Shown here one piece after another: positions 21,209 to 29,245 of a stretch of 41,275 nt of DNA. The stretch comes from Gemmatimonadota bacterium. GTDB taxonomy: Bacteria > Gemmatimonadota > Gemmatimonadetes > Longimicrobiales > Gaopeijiaceae. Location: NCBI GenBank assembly GCA_028874985.1, contig JAPPGI010000146.1, forward strand, positions 1 to 41,275. Direction: 5' to 3'. The position numbers and the translations under genes are program-made. The number at the start of each line of letters is the position of its first letter. Position 1 is the first letter of the stretch. Under the pieces are notes generated by a model. It saw only the letters and a program-made list of their open reading frames with translations. It was not told the origin of the DNA and searched no databases.

Positions 21209-22489
21209 ATGAAGCTGGAGCACCGGCGGCGCGGCGGCGTCCCCTTGATCACGCTTGCAGGCCTGGCGGCCGTCCTCCTGCTCATGAAAGAGAACGATCC
21301 TTCCGCAGCCCCGGCTCCCGCCGCTGCTGGATCGTCCGAAATACCCGACCTCTCCACGGCTCTGGAGATCCACGCCGTTGTGGAATGGAGAATCGCGGTG
21401 ACGTGGAACCCGGAGTACGACTGGAATCGCGGTTCCGGCGTCGTCATCTCGGAGGACGGACGGCTGTTCGTATCTCAGTACCAGGACCGGAGTATTCTGG
21501 CTATCAACGCGAGCGGCGAGACCGTGCGCGAAATCGGGCGTGCGGGCGAAGGGCCGGGCGAATTCTCGTTCCTTTCTTCCATCGGCCTGCTGGGCGACAC
21601 ACTTGTTGCCAGCGATCGGAATCTGTGGCGTGTGAGCTTCTTCGACACCGCCGGGAAGTTGCTGGAAACGCGCCGGTGGTTCGCCGACATGACACCGCAG
21701 TACGGTCTCGAAGGTGGTTTGTCCTTGTTTCCGGCCCCGCCTACGGCTTTCCTGGGAAATGGGTTGGCTTTGGTGCTGCCCAACATGGCATTGCCCATGC
21801 TGGATCCTCAGAGCGCGGGCGTTCAATCCTCAGGCTTCCGTGTGCCGCTGCTGACGATCGACGACGAGGGACGGGTCCTGGACACCTTGGCTTGGGATGA
21901 GCACTACGGATCCATCCTGAGCATCGAAAGGGGCGGCCGCGTGTTTTCTGTCGGCGTTCCGTTCCAGCCACGGACCTTCACGCGAATCATGCCGAGCGGA
22001 GGCGGGGTCGTGATCGCGAAAGAAGGCGACCCCGCGGAACCAACCGTGTCCGTCGCACGCGTCGGTCCCTCGGGAGACACGCTCTTCGCGCGCTCTTACC
22101 GGTACGCGCCGGTGCCGTTGACGGACGATCTCGTGCAAGGCGCGTTGTTCCGCGCCCAGGTGCTCCCCCCCGGCATCGAGGACGCCCCCCCGGGGATCGC
22201 GTTCGAGGGAAGCCTGCGAGATTCGGGACTGCTGCCTGCCACGCTACCCGCGCTCACCGGCCTGGCGGTCGGTCAGGACGAGTCCATCTGGCTGCGCCGG
22301 GAAGAACCGGAGGGCGAAACCGTGGCCTGGACCGTGCTCGACGGAATGGGCAGGATGCGCGGCTTCGTCTCCCTTCCGGACGGGCAACGGGTGGTCGCGG
22401 CGCGCGGCGCCGTCATGGTCGCCGTCGAGGAAGACGAACTCGGGCGCGTCACGTTGGTACGCTACCTCGTGCCGGCCCCGGGCGGGTAG
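21209..22489 (+). CDS. 6-bladed beta-propeller exported protein
   Basis: The protein has 426 residues; ATG at 21209 follows GGAGG by 7 bases. The N-terminal segment 'GVPLITLAGLAAVLLLMK' is a signal anchor or uncleaved signal. Propeller strands include 'GSGVVISEDGRLFVSQYQDRSI', 'INASGETVREIGRAG', the hallmark 'EGPGEFSFLSSIGLLGDTLVAS', and 'ALTGLAVGQDESIWLRREEPEG' near the end. It is the same type as the protein at 2604-3800 but lacks a lipobox. Function is unknown; it is exported or membrane-tethered. Its 3' end overlaps the convergent GH3 gene by 28 bases. Confidence 0.78.
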   Translation: MKLEHRRRGGVPLITLAGLAAVLLLMKENDPSAAPAPAAAGSSEIPDLSTALEIHAVVEWRIAVTWNPEYDWNRGSGVVISEDGRLFVSQYQDRSILAINASGETVREIGRAGEGPGEFSFLSSIGLLGDTLVASDRNLWRVSFFDTAGKLLETRRWFADMTPQYGLEGGLSLFPAPPTAFLGNGLALVLPNMALPMLDPQSAGVQSSGFRVPLLTIDDEGRVLDTLAWDEHYGSILSIERGGRVFSVGVPFQPRTFTRIMPSGGGVVIAKEGDPAEPTVSVARVGPSGDTLFARSYRYAPVPLTDDLVQGALFRAQVLPPGIEDAPPGIAFEGSLRDSGLLPATLPALTGLAVGQDESIWLRREEPEGETVAWTVLDGMGRMRGFVSLPDGQRVVAARGAVMVAVEEDELGRVTLVRYLVPAPGG

Positions 22490-24318
22490 GAACGGCGCGC
22501 AACCCCCATCCGCAACCCATACCCACGCGCGAAGAGCACCTCGCCCGCATCCCCCACCCCCCCCGGCCACCCCATCGGCAACCGCCCCACGAAGTCGAAG
22601 TCCCCGAACAGCACGTCCGCCACCCCTCCCCCCTCCGACCCCGGCAGCCACGCGGCCACGAACCCCGCCGACGCGGCCAGCTCCTCATCCACCACCAGCG
22701 GCCGCCCCGAAACCAGCACCGCCACCACCGGAATCCCCCGCCCACTCAGCCCCCGAATCGCGCGCAGATCCTCCGGGTGCAGCACCGCCAGCTCCAACGT
22801 GTCCCCATACGGCTCCAGCACGCCCGGCCCCGCGGGCAAATGATTCGTCCCCGGCCGAACCGGACCCGCCTCGCGAATATCCCCCAGCCCTTCGGCATAC
22901 GGACGCTCCCCGATCACCACAACCGCCGCATCGAAGTCCCCCTCTTCCTCGCCCATGCCCGGCGGCCCGCCAACACCCTCCCCACCACCACCCCCCACCC
23001 CCCCCAACACCGCCCCGGGCGCCACCGCCCTGATCCCCTCCCACACCGAAGTCCCCCCCTCGATCCGATCATTCCCCAACACCCCCTGCCACTCCACCGT
23101 GAACCCCCCGCACAACCGCCCCCGATCATCCACCCCCCACCCCGTCACCAGAATCCTCCCACCCTTGTCCAACGGCAGCACCCCACCCTCGTTCTTCAGC
23201 AGCACCAGCGACTTCCGCACCGCCTCCCGAGCCACCTCGCGGTGCGCCCGCGACCCAAAGCTGCTCCCATTGGCCCCCCGCCGCCCCCACGGCCGCCCCC
23301 GCTCGAACAGCCCGCACTCAAACTTCACCCGCAGAATCCGCCCAACCGCGTCGTCAATCCGCTCCACCGCCACATCCCCCCCCTCCACCCCCTCGCGCAA
23401 CGCCCCGATGAACTCCATCCACCTCTCCGGCACCATCACCATGTCGATCCCAGCGTTCACCGCCATCGCCACCGCCTCGCCATGGTCCCCAGCCAGCGGT
23501 TCCACCCCATTCCAGTCCGAGACCACGAAACCGCGAAACCCCATCTCCCCCTTCAGCACGTCCCGGATCAGGTAGCGGTGCGCGTGGCACTTCTCCCCGT
23601 TCCAGGAGCTCAGCGACACCATGACGGTCAACGCCCCGGCCTCCAGCGCCGACACATACGGCGCGATGTGCACTCGCCTCAACTCCTCCTCGCTCACCAC
23701 CGTGTCCCCCTGGTCCACGCCGTCCCGCGTCCCCCCGTCCCCCACCCAGTGCTTCGCGCAGGCCACCCCTCCCCCACCCTGCAACCCCCTCACAATCCTC
23801 CCCGCATACTCCCCCACCACCCCCGGATCCTCCGAGTAACTCTCATACGTCCGCCCCCAGCGCACATCCCGCGCCACCGCCAGCGTCGGCGCAAACGTCC
23901 AATCCACCCCCGCCGCCCGCACCTCCCGCGCCGTCACCCGCCCGATCCGCTCCACCAGCTCAGGATCCCCCGCCGCCCCCAGCCCGATGTTGTGCGGAAA
24001 CACCGTCGCCCCCAGCACGTTCGCATTCCCGTGAATCGCGTCCACACCATAGAGGATCGGGATCGCCAGGTGGTCCTCATCCTCCTCCATCGAAGCCGTC
24101 CAGTACGCATCGTTCATCGCCACCCAGTCCGCCGGGCGGTTGTCCCCCGGACAGGACCCCCCACCGCTCAGCACCGACCCGATGTGGTGGCGCTTCACTT
24201 CCTCCGGGCTGACGTGGGTCCGCTCCGGCTGCGTCATCTGCCCGATCTTCTGGTCCAGGCTCATGCGGGCGAGAAGCTCCCGCACCCGCTCCTCGATGTC
24301 GGAAGCACGCCCCGCCAC
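22462..24318 (-). CDS. GH3 beta-glucosidase / exo-beta-glucanase
   Basis: The protein has 618 residues; the GTG at 24318 is the only start near the conserved 'SDIEERVRELLARMSLDQKIGQM'. GH3 landmarks: 'IPILYGVDAIHGNANVLGATVFPHNIGLGA' with substrate-binding Asp93, 'AKHWVGDGGT' (188-197), and the nucleophile Asp268 in 'GFVVSDWNGVE', the form typical of exo-1,3/1,4-beta-glucanases. The C-terminal (alpha/beta)6 sandwich includes 'VLLKNEGGVLPLDKGGRILVTG', 'AAVVVIGERPYAEGLGD' and 'RGIPVVAVLVSGRPLVVD'. No export signal is visible. It lies 14 bases after the large glycosidase gene in one operon and would release glucose from beta-glucan oligosaccharides. The 3' half is unusually G-rich on the coding strand. 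Confidence 0.92.
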   Translation of the reverse strand: MAGRASDIEERVRELLARMSLDQKIGQMTQPERTHVSPEEVKRHHIGSVLSGGGSCPGDNRPADWVAMNDAYWTASMEEDEDHLAIPILYGVDAIHGNANVLGATVFPHNIGLGAAGDPELVERIGRVTAREVRAAGVDWTFAPTLAVARDVRWGRTYESYSEDPGVVGEYAGRIVRGLQGGGGVACAKHWVGDGGTRDGVDQGDTVVSEEELRRVHIAPYVSALEAGALTVMVSLSSWNGEKCHAHRYLIRDVLKGEMGFRGFVVSDWNGVEPLAGDHGEAVAMAVNAGIDMVMVPERWMEFIGALREGVEGGDVAVERIDDAVGRILRVKFECGLFERGRPWGRRGANGSSFGSRAHREVAREAVRKSLVLLKNEGGVLPLDKGGRILVTGWGVDDRGRLCGGFTVEWQGVLGNDRIEGGTSVWEGIRAVAPGAVLGGVGGGGGEGVGGPPGMGEEEGDFDAAVVVIGERPYAEGLGDIREAGPVRPGTNHLPAGPGVLEPYGDTLELAVLHPEDLRAIRGLSGRGIPVVAVLVSGRPLVVDEELAASAGFVAAWLPGSEGGGVADVLFGDFDFVGRLPMGWPGGVGDAGEVLFARGYGLRMGVARRSYPPGAGTR

Positions 24319-24332
24319 GGCCCGCCCCCCCG

Positions 24333-27300
24333 CTACATCCCGATGTGCAGGTACGTCCGGATCTCCCACTCGCGCCCGTTGTCCCCGTCCAGCTCCGGGT
24401 TGCACGACATCCTTCCGAACGCATCGGCGCTCATCCCGGGACAATAGCGCGGCGAATACTCGTCCAGCGTCCGCATCGTGGCCCGCACCCCGAACCGCGT
24501 CTGCGGCAGGTCGAACCACTCCGGCGGCCCCCGCGTGTACGAGATGTCGCCCGTGAGCTGCAGCGGGAAGGTGTGGTTGAAGTCGCGGTGGTAGTCGTAC
24601 GGCCCCCAGTCGTTCAGACGCGCCATCGCCTGGAACTTCATCGAGCCGCCGATCACGCGCAGGTCCAGCCCCGACCGGCTCACCTCGCGCTCGTCGTCGC
24701 CGTTCGGCTCGCCCGTGCCGGTGAACACGTTCGCGATCCACCCCCCACCGCCCGGGCGCTTCGACACGATCCGCGCCTTCAGCTCCCACAGGTTCCGCGC
24801 CGGGGGCGCGCCGGGGAACGGGAAGGTGGAGCGTCCGTCGGCCTGGATGCCGATGCCGGCGTCCTGCGTGGTGGGGAAGTTGAAGTAGACGAACCCGAAC
24901 GAGGCCGCGAAGCTCGCGTCCTCGCGCATGTCGCTGTCCCAGGTGTACATCCAGGTGGCGGGCGTGGGGTCGTAGGTGAAGAGGATCTCGGCGGCGCGGG
25001 TCTCGCGGTTGCCGCGCACGGCGAAGGGATCGTCGAGGATGTTGCGGGGGCGCCCCGGCTGCGGCGCGTCGGCGGGCACCGGTCCCACCAGGGGCTTCCG
25101 CCAGAGGAAGTTGGGCGCGACCTGCCAGTTGCCCGAGGTGACGGCGAAGCCGGTGAGGATGTTCCGCTGGTTGCCGCTGCCCGTGTCCTTGAGCGTCCAG
25201 CCGGTGAAGGTCTGGGTCTGCGTGAAGCCGCCGTCGGCGACAAGGCCCATGGCGGCGCCCTGCAGGTACCAGCTCAGGCGTCCCCGGGTAAAGGTGATCT
25301 TGCCCTTGGCGCCGTAGGCGTCGGACGACTTGACCACGTCGCCGAGCACCTCGGTGCCGCCCGCCGTTTCCCGCACGATCTGGAAGGGATCCCCCTCCTT
25401 GGTGCTCCCGGACCAGATGCCGCCCAGGTCCAGCGTGAGGTTGCCGCGCGACGCCGTCACGTGCAGCGTCGCCTTGCGTGTGGGCGGAAGGGGAATGGCG
25501 AAGGAGCTTGCCGCCTTGCCGGCCTCCGCCAGGTCCTTCTGGAAGATGCCCGTCGTCTCGAAGGGGCCCAGCCGTTTCCGGTACTTGACCAGCATGGCCG
25601 GGTTGGCCCCCCACCACAGCTCCGGACCGATCGCCAGCTTCCACCCGTTCAGTCCGCGCTTGCCGGTGAACTCCATCCCGACCGGCGCGATCCCGTTGTA
25701 GGTGTCCATGTTGGGCCCGTAGTTGGCCTCGGGGTACAGTCCGAAGAAGTCGCCCTCGTACCCCCAGTGGTAGTGGCCGGTGCGGTAGAAGCCCTCGAGG
25801 CTGAACCACTTGTCGTCCCAAGAGACGCTCGCGTTGTAGACCTTGAGCCGCTCGATGTCCCGGAGCGCCACGTCCCCGCCGTCGGTCCTGACGTTGCGCG
25901 GGCGGCCCCGGTTCTCGTAGAAGATCTCGTCGATCGGGTTCGTGGGCACGTCGCCCAGGAGGTTGACCGACATCTTCGCGATCATGTTCTGCACCGGGCG
26001 CGCCGTCAGGTCCGCGTAGAAGGACTGCATCTTGTCGAAGCCGCGGAAGCTCGGGTAGGAGGGGTTGCGGGGCGGCGCCTCGTCGGGGGTGCTGACCAGG
26101 GAGCCGCCGGTGCTGAAGGTCTCCAGCTCGATGCGCAGGCCGCTCAGGTGGACGCGGTCGCGGGCGCCGGCCAGCAGCGCGGCGCGGTCGCCCCGTGCCC
26201 GCAGCGCCATGTCGGCCGGCTGAATGGCGGCGAAGTGCTCCCGGATGGCGGCGAGGTCGGTGCCGGGCGCGTAGGGGTCGAGCGTGTAGGCCTCCTGGAG
26301 TGCGTACCAGGCGGCCCGCGGGTAGAGTTCGAAGAGGTTGTTGTGGTCGGTGGGACCCTTGGCGACGATCCCCCACCACTCCTCGTTCATGTTGTTGTCG
26401 CCCTCGACGAAGTCCTCGGGGTAGGCGTCGTTGGCCCAGGACGCGTTCGTATCCTGGATGTCCAGGCGGGACTCCTGGCCGAACTTCCACCAGCCGTCCG
26501 ACCACTGGAAGGTGAGGCCCCCGATCGAGTTGCCCACGAGGCCCTTCCCCGCCGACTGCTCGTAGATCTCGCGCCACTGCCCGATCAGGTACTTCGCCTG
26601 GACGACCTGGTCCTCGCGCATGTTCCTGGCGTCCCACACGTCGGCGCCGAACTCGGTGAACATGACGGGGCGGTCGAGCTTCTCCCGCACCTCCCGGAAG
26701 AGCTGCCCGAAGGAGATGCCGCGGTAGACGTTGGTGCCGAAGACGTCCAGCTCGGGGACCTCCTCGGCGATGATGTCGATGTATTGGAGATCCCCGTTGG
26801 CCATCGCGACAGGGCGGGTGGGGTCGATCTCCTTGATGCGTTCGGCCACGTCGCCGAAGAGCGAGTACATGTGGCGCGCGCGCACCTCGCTGGCCTCGCC
26901 CTCGGGCAGGTCCTCGGTCTCGGCCGAGCTCCACACCAGCCCGTAGTTGTTCTCGTTGCCGAGCAGCCACATGAGCACGCCGGGCGTGTCCCTGAAGGCG
27001 TTCACCATGTCCTCGATCTCGGCCATCACCACCGCGCGGGCGCGGGGGTCGGAGTAGTCCGTGTTCGGGTGGAAGACGCCGCCCACCGTGACCCCGTAGC
27101 GGGCCAGCGCGTGGTTCAGGATCGTGTAGATGCCGTACTTCTCGTAGATGTGCCGCACCCACTTCGGCGTGATCCCCACGTAGGCGCGGATCGCGTTTCC
27201 GCCCATCGCCTTCAGCAGCGACATCTCGCGCTCGAGCGCCGCCTCGACGATGTGGTCGGGCTCGGTCCAGAAGCTGTACGAGTAGGTGGTGCCGATGGGG

Positions 27301-27581
27301 AAGTAGTCCCAGTTGACGCCGAGCACCATCATGTCCTCGCCGTCCACCCGGAGGCGCGTGCCGGAGTCGTCCTCGACGAGCTCGATGACGGGCATGCGTG
27401 GGGCGGCGGGCTGGGCTGCGGCGGGGGCGGGGGGGACGGCGGTGGCCGTCGCGAGGACCAGGAGGGATGCGAGAGCGGCGTGGGGGCGCCGGGCGGGGGA
27501 CGAGGTGGGGGTGGGGAAGGGTGCCAGCGCGGGGGACGGCCCCGTGGCGGGGCGGCGGATCTGGTTGCGGATCTGGCTCAT
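24333..27581 (-). CDS. GH2/GH5-like TIM-barrel glycosidase fused to a beta-strand-rich (barrel-like) half
   Basis: The protein has 1082 residues; ATG 27581 follows GGAGGG by 8 bases. A long signal peptide ends about AAAQ57. Residues 65-470 are a clan A glycosidase: 'VLGVNWDYFPIGTTY', 'MGGNAIRAYVGI', acid/base Glu210 in 'LMWLLGNENNYG', 'DVFGTNVYRG' and nucleophile Glu310 in 'RPVMFTEFGAD'. From about 510 to the end the sequence is a series of 10-14-residue amphipathic strands (WFSLEGFYRTGHYHWGY, WKLAIGPELWWG, LSWYLQGAAMGLV, FAASFGFVYFNFP, RFGVRATMRTL) ending IRTYLHIGM, resembling an outer-membrane beta-barrel. Enzyme plus barrel on one chain suggests a surface- or periplasm-displayed glycosidase. 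It leads the operon with GH3; the substrate is probably beta-glucan. Confidence 0.8.
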   Translation of the reverse strand: MSQIRNQIRRPATGPSPALAPFPTPTSSPARRPHAALASLLVLATATAVPPAPAAAQPAAPRMPVIELVEDDSGTRLRVDGEDMMVLGVNWDYFPIGTTYSYSFWTEPDHIVEAALEREMSLLKAMGGNAIRAYVGITPKWVRHIYEKYGIYTILNHALARYGVTVGGVFHPNTDYSDPRARAVVMAEIEDMVNAFRDTPGVLMWLLGNENNYGLVWSSAETEDLPEGEASEVRARHMYSLFGDVAERIKEIDPTRPVAMANGDLQYIDIIAEEVPELDVFGTNVYRGISFGQLFREVREKLDRPVMFTEFGADVWDARNMREDQVVQAKYLIGQWREIYEQSAGKGLVGNSIGGLTFQWSDGWWKFGQESRLDIQDTNASWANDAYPEDFVEGDNNMNEEWWGIVAKGPTDHNNLFELYPRAAWYALQEAYTLDPYAPGTDLAAIREHFAAIQPADMALRARGDRAALLAGARDRVHLSGLRIELETFSTGGSLVSTPDEAPPRNPSYPSFRGFDKMQSFYADLTARPVQNMIAKMSVNLLGDVPTNPIDEIFYENRGRPRNVRTDGGDVALRDIERLKVYNASVSWDDKWFSLEGFYRTGHYHWGYEGDFFGLYPEANYGPNMDTYNGIAPVGMEFTGKRGLNGWKLAIGPELWWGANPAMLVKYRKRLGPFETTGIFQKDLAEAGKAASSFAIPLPPTRKATLHVTASRGNLTLDLGGIWSGSTKEGDPFQIVRETAGGTEVLGDVVKSSDAYGAKGKITFTRGRLSWYLQGAAMGLVADGGFTQTQTFTGWTLKDTGSGNQRNILTGFAVTSGNWQVAPNFLWRKPLVGPVPADAPQPGRPRNILDDPFAVRGNRETRAAEILFTYDPTPATWMYTWDSDMREDASFAASFGFVYFNFPTTQDAGIGIQADGRSTFPFPGAPPARNLWELKARIVSKRPGGGGWIANVFTGTGEPNGDDEREVSRSGLDLRVIGGSMKFQAMARLNDWGPYDYHRDFNHTFPLQLTGDISYTRGPPEWFDLPQTRFGVRATMRTLDEYSPRYCPGMSADAFGRMSCNPELDGDNGREWEIRTYLHIGM

Positions 27582-27611
27582 CGTGGCATCCCTCCGGACG
27601 GGGCCCAGGCT

Positions 27612-27636
27612 ACTTTGTTCGGTTGCCGAACAAAGT
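27612..27636. promoter_or_regulatory. Perfect palindromic operator upstream of the glycosidase-GH3 operon
   Basis: ACTTTGTTCGG (27612-27622), spacer TTG, CCGAACAAAGT (27626-27636): two perfect 11-bp arms, centred 43 bases before the ATG at 27581. This AT-containing palindrome stands out from the GC-rich surroundings and lies where a repressor would block the operon. The ROK repressor at 8975 is the natural candidate. It is not a terminator: no gene ends here and no T-run follows. Confidence 0.7.
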
Positions 27637-27831
27637 GCGGGGGGTGGGGCGGCGTGTCAAGAAACCGCTGCAACTGCCCCTCCGTTCACCGACGGACAGT
27701 CCCAGCAGTCTTCGCTGTACCGAGCGCCATGCAATGAACTCGATGGACCGGCGTATGTGAACGCGACCGCGCATCAGCCGGCGGTGGCAACCCGGCGGGC
27801 TACCGAGCGGGACACGGGAAAGGAAACGGAG

Positions 27832-28266
27832 ATGGAGACGACGATGTCGAGAGATGGTTCGATGAAATCTGCTCACACACTTCGAGGTTCGCTCGTATTG
27901 TTGGCGTTACCGGCGATTCTCGGCTGCCCGACGGACCTGGACCCCCCCCGTTCCCCCCTTTCCGGGACATGGACCGGGACCGCCGAAGCCTGGCCCTTCT
28001 TGATTGAGTGGGAGCTTCAGGAAAGTGAAGGTGTGATCGACGGTGACGGAACGCTCCCCAACGAAGCTCCCATGAACAGCCATGGGCTCGTAACCGGCTC
28101 CTACGCCCATCCCGATGTCAGGATGACGATGGAGGTGTGGGTCGATCCCGGCCTCCCCGTGTATTTGGAATGGGTGGGAACGCGGACGAGTGACGACGAG
28201 TTGAGCGGCGTCCTGAAGGGAAAGTACCCGATGACGCTATACCGAAACGGTCCGGGAGGCGAGTGA
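27832..28266 (+). CDS. Small lipoprotein, unknown function
   Basis: The protein has 144 residues from ATG 27832 (AGGA 7 bases upstream); ATG 27844 with GGAG 6 bases upstream is equally plausible. A signal 'AHTLRGSLVLLALPAILGC' ends in a lipobox Cys. The mature part is a small beta-rich domain: 'PLSGTWTGTAEAWPFLIEWELQE', 'GVIDGDGTL', 'HGLVTGSYAHPDVRMTMEV', 'LEWVGTRTSDDELSGVLKG'. This pattern of 'SGTWTG...' followed by 'G.V.GSY..P.V.' recalls small lipocalin-like exported proteins. Divergent from the glycosidase operon across the palindrome region. Confidence 0.65.
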   Translation: METTMSRDGSMKSAHTLRGSLVLLALPAILGCPTDLDPPRSPLSGTWTGTAEAWPFLIEWELQESEGVIDGDGTLPNEAPMNSHGLVTGSYAHPDVRMTMEVWVDPGLPVYLEWVGTRTSDDELSGVLKGKYPMTLYRNGPGGE

Positions 28267-28433
28267 TCGCCTCAGCTTGGGGTAGTATCGTACATGACGG
28301 GCTCGATTCCCCGCGATTCTGTCCACGGGCTTTGAAGAGAAGGCTCCGGGAACCCTGAGCAGGCTGGAGACGGGGGTTTCGGCTCGCGGGGTGGCCGCTG
28401 GCGGCCATGAACGTTATCCACGGACTCCAGCGC

Positions 28434-29060
28434 ATGAAGAAACCTGATTTCACCTCTCGCCGACCCCTCCTCACGGCCGTCGTCTCCGTCGTGCTGTGCC
28501 TTTGGGCCGGCTCGTGCTACGTCGACGATCAAGACGACGACGACTCCCGGTTGGAGCTTTCGGTAAGCGGAAGCGAACCCTTCTGGCACCCCTCCTTCCC
28601 TGACAGCGTGCTGACAAGCAACAATTCTCTCGTCGATTCCGCCGGACTGGCGGGCTTGGAGATTCAGGTTCTGGGCCACACGTTCGGGGCCCGCAGCTTC
28701 CGCTCGGGGCCGAAGCTACGGAGTGCGCCCGGGTCGGGAGACCTGCGCATCGAGCTGCGCCTCGTGCAGGGGGATCAGGTCGTCGCGCAGAGTGATACGA
28801 TCTGGAAACTGCGGACGGGGACCGCATGGCACCTCAACGTCACCCGCGGCCTCGCCCCGGAGGGCTACCTGAACTGGAAATCCCCGACCCTGGACAACCT
28901 GCTGGAACGTCCGTCATGCGGGAATCTGGGAATGTGCTTTTGCGGCGGTGTCCTGCGCATCCGGCTTCGGGATTGGGCTGCGAACTTCCCCGAAGAGGGG
29001 TTGTGGCTGCGCTGGTTCTCCCTCCCGACCAATCCACCGGATGACGTCATATACTGTTGA
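28434..29060 (+). CDS. Lipoprotein, unknown function
   Basis: The protein has 208 residues from ATG 28434, which begins MKKPDFTSRRPLLTAVVSVV and runs to a Cys in 'LWAGSC', a standard lipoprotein signal with a basic n-region. The mature part begins with an Asp-rich tract (DDQDDDD), then mixed strands ('LRIELRLVQGDQVVAQSDTIWKL', 'WHLNVTRGLAPEGYLNW') and a Cys cluster 'CGNLGMCFCGGVLRIRL' that could form disulfides. I do not recognise the family. A 20-bp perfect palindrome follows the stop by 3 bases. Confidence 0.6.
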   Translation: MKKPDFTSRRPLLTAVVSVVLCLWAGSCYVDDQDDDDSRLELSVSGSEPFWHPSFPDSVLTSNNSLVDSAGLAGLEIQVLGHTFGARSFRSGPKLRSAPGSGDLRIELRLVQGDQVVAQSDTIWKLRTGTAWHLNVTRGLAPEGYLNWKSPTLDNLLERPSCGNLGMCFCGGVLRIRLRDWAANFPEEGLWLRWFSLPTNPPDDVIYC

Positions 29061-29063
29061 GCA

Positions 29064-29083
29064 CTCCGTGCCGCGGCACGGAG
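29064..29083 (+). terminator. 20-bp perfect palindrome after the lipoprotein gene
   Basis: CTCCGTGCCG (29064-29073) is directly followed by its reverse complement CGGCACGGAG. It begins three bases after the stop at 29060. As RNA it would form a strong GC stem with a tight loop; there is no T-run, so it is either a U-less terminator or an RNA-stabilising hairpin. Confidence 0.45.
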
Positions 29084-29245
29084 CCATCAAGGGGCACACA
29101 CGCGTTGGGCTCTGGGCCTTCTGCTCCTCGGCGCCGTCTGGTACGGGGCCTGCGGCAAAGATCCGGTGGACCCTCTCGGTCGCAACCGTGCAGGAAGGCT
29201 GGCGCCGACGATGCTGACGGCGGGCTTGCCACGGCCCGCCCGACC

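Noticed and set aside
22462-27162. A single 1566-codon open frame across GH3 and the large glycosidase
   Set aside because: Only the part after 24318 reads as GH3; the upstream part is an Arg/Gly/His-rich shadow of the glycosidase in another frame.
27612-27636. Rho-independent terminator
   Set aside because: It lies upstream of a gene start, has a 3-base centre and no T-run, and no gene ends towards it.
29041-29050. ATGACGTCAT palindrome as an operator
   Set aside because: It is inside the coding end of the lipoprotein gene and short enough to arise by chance.
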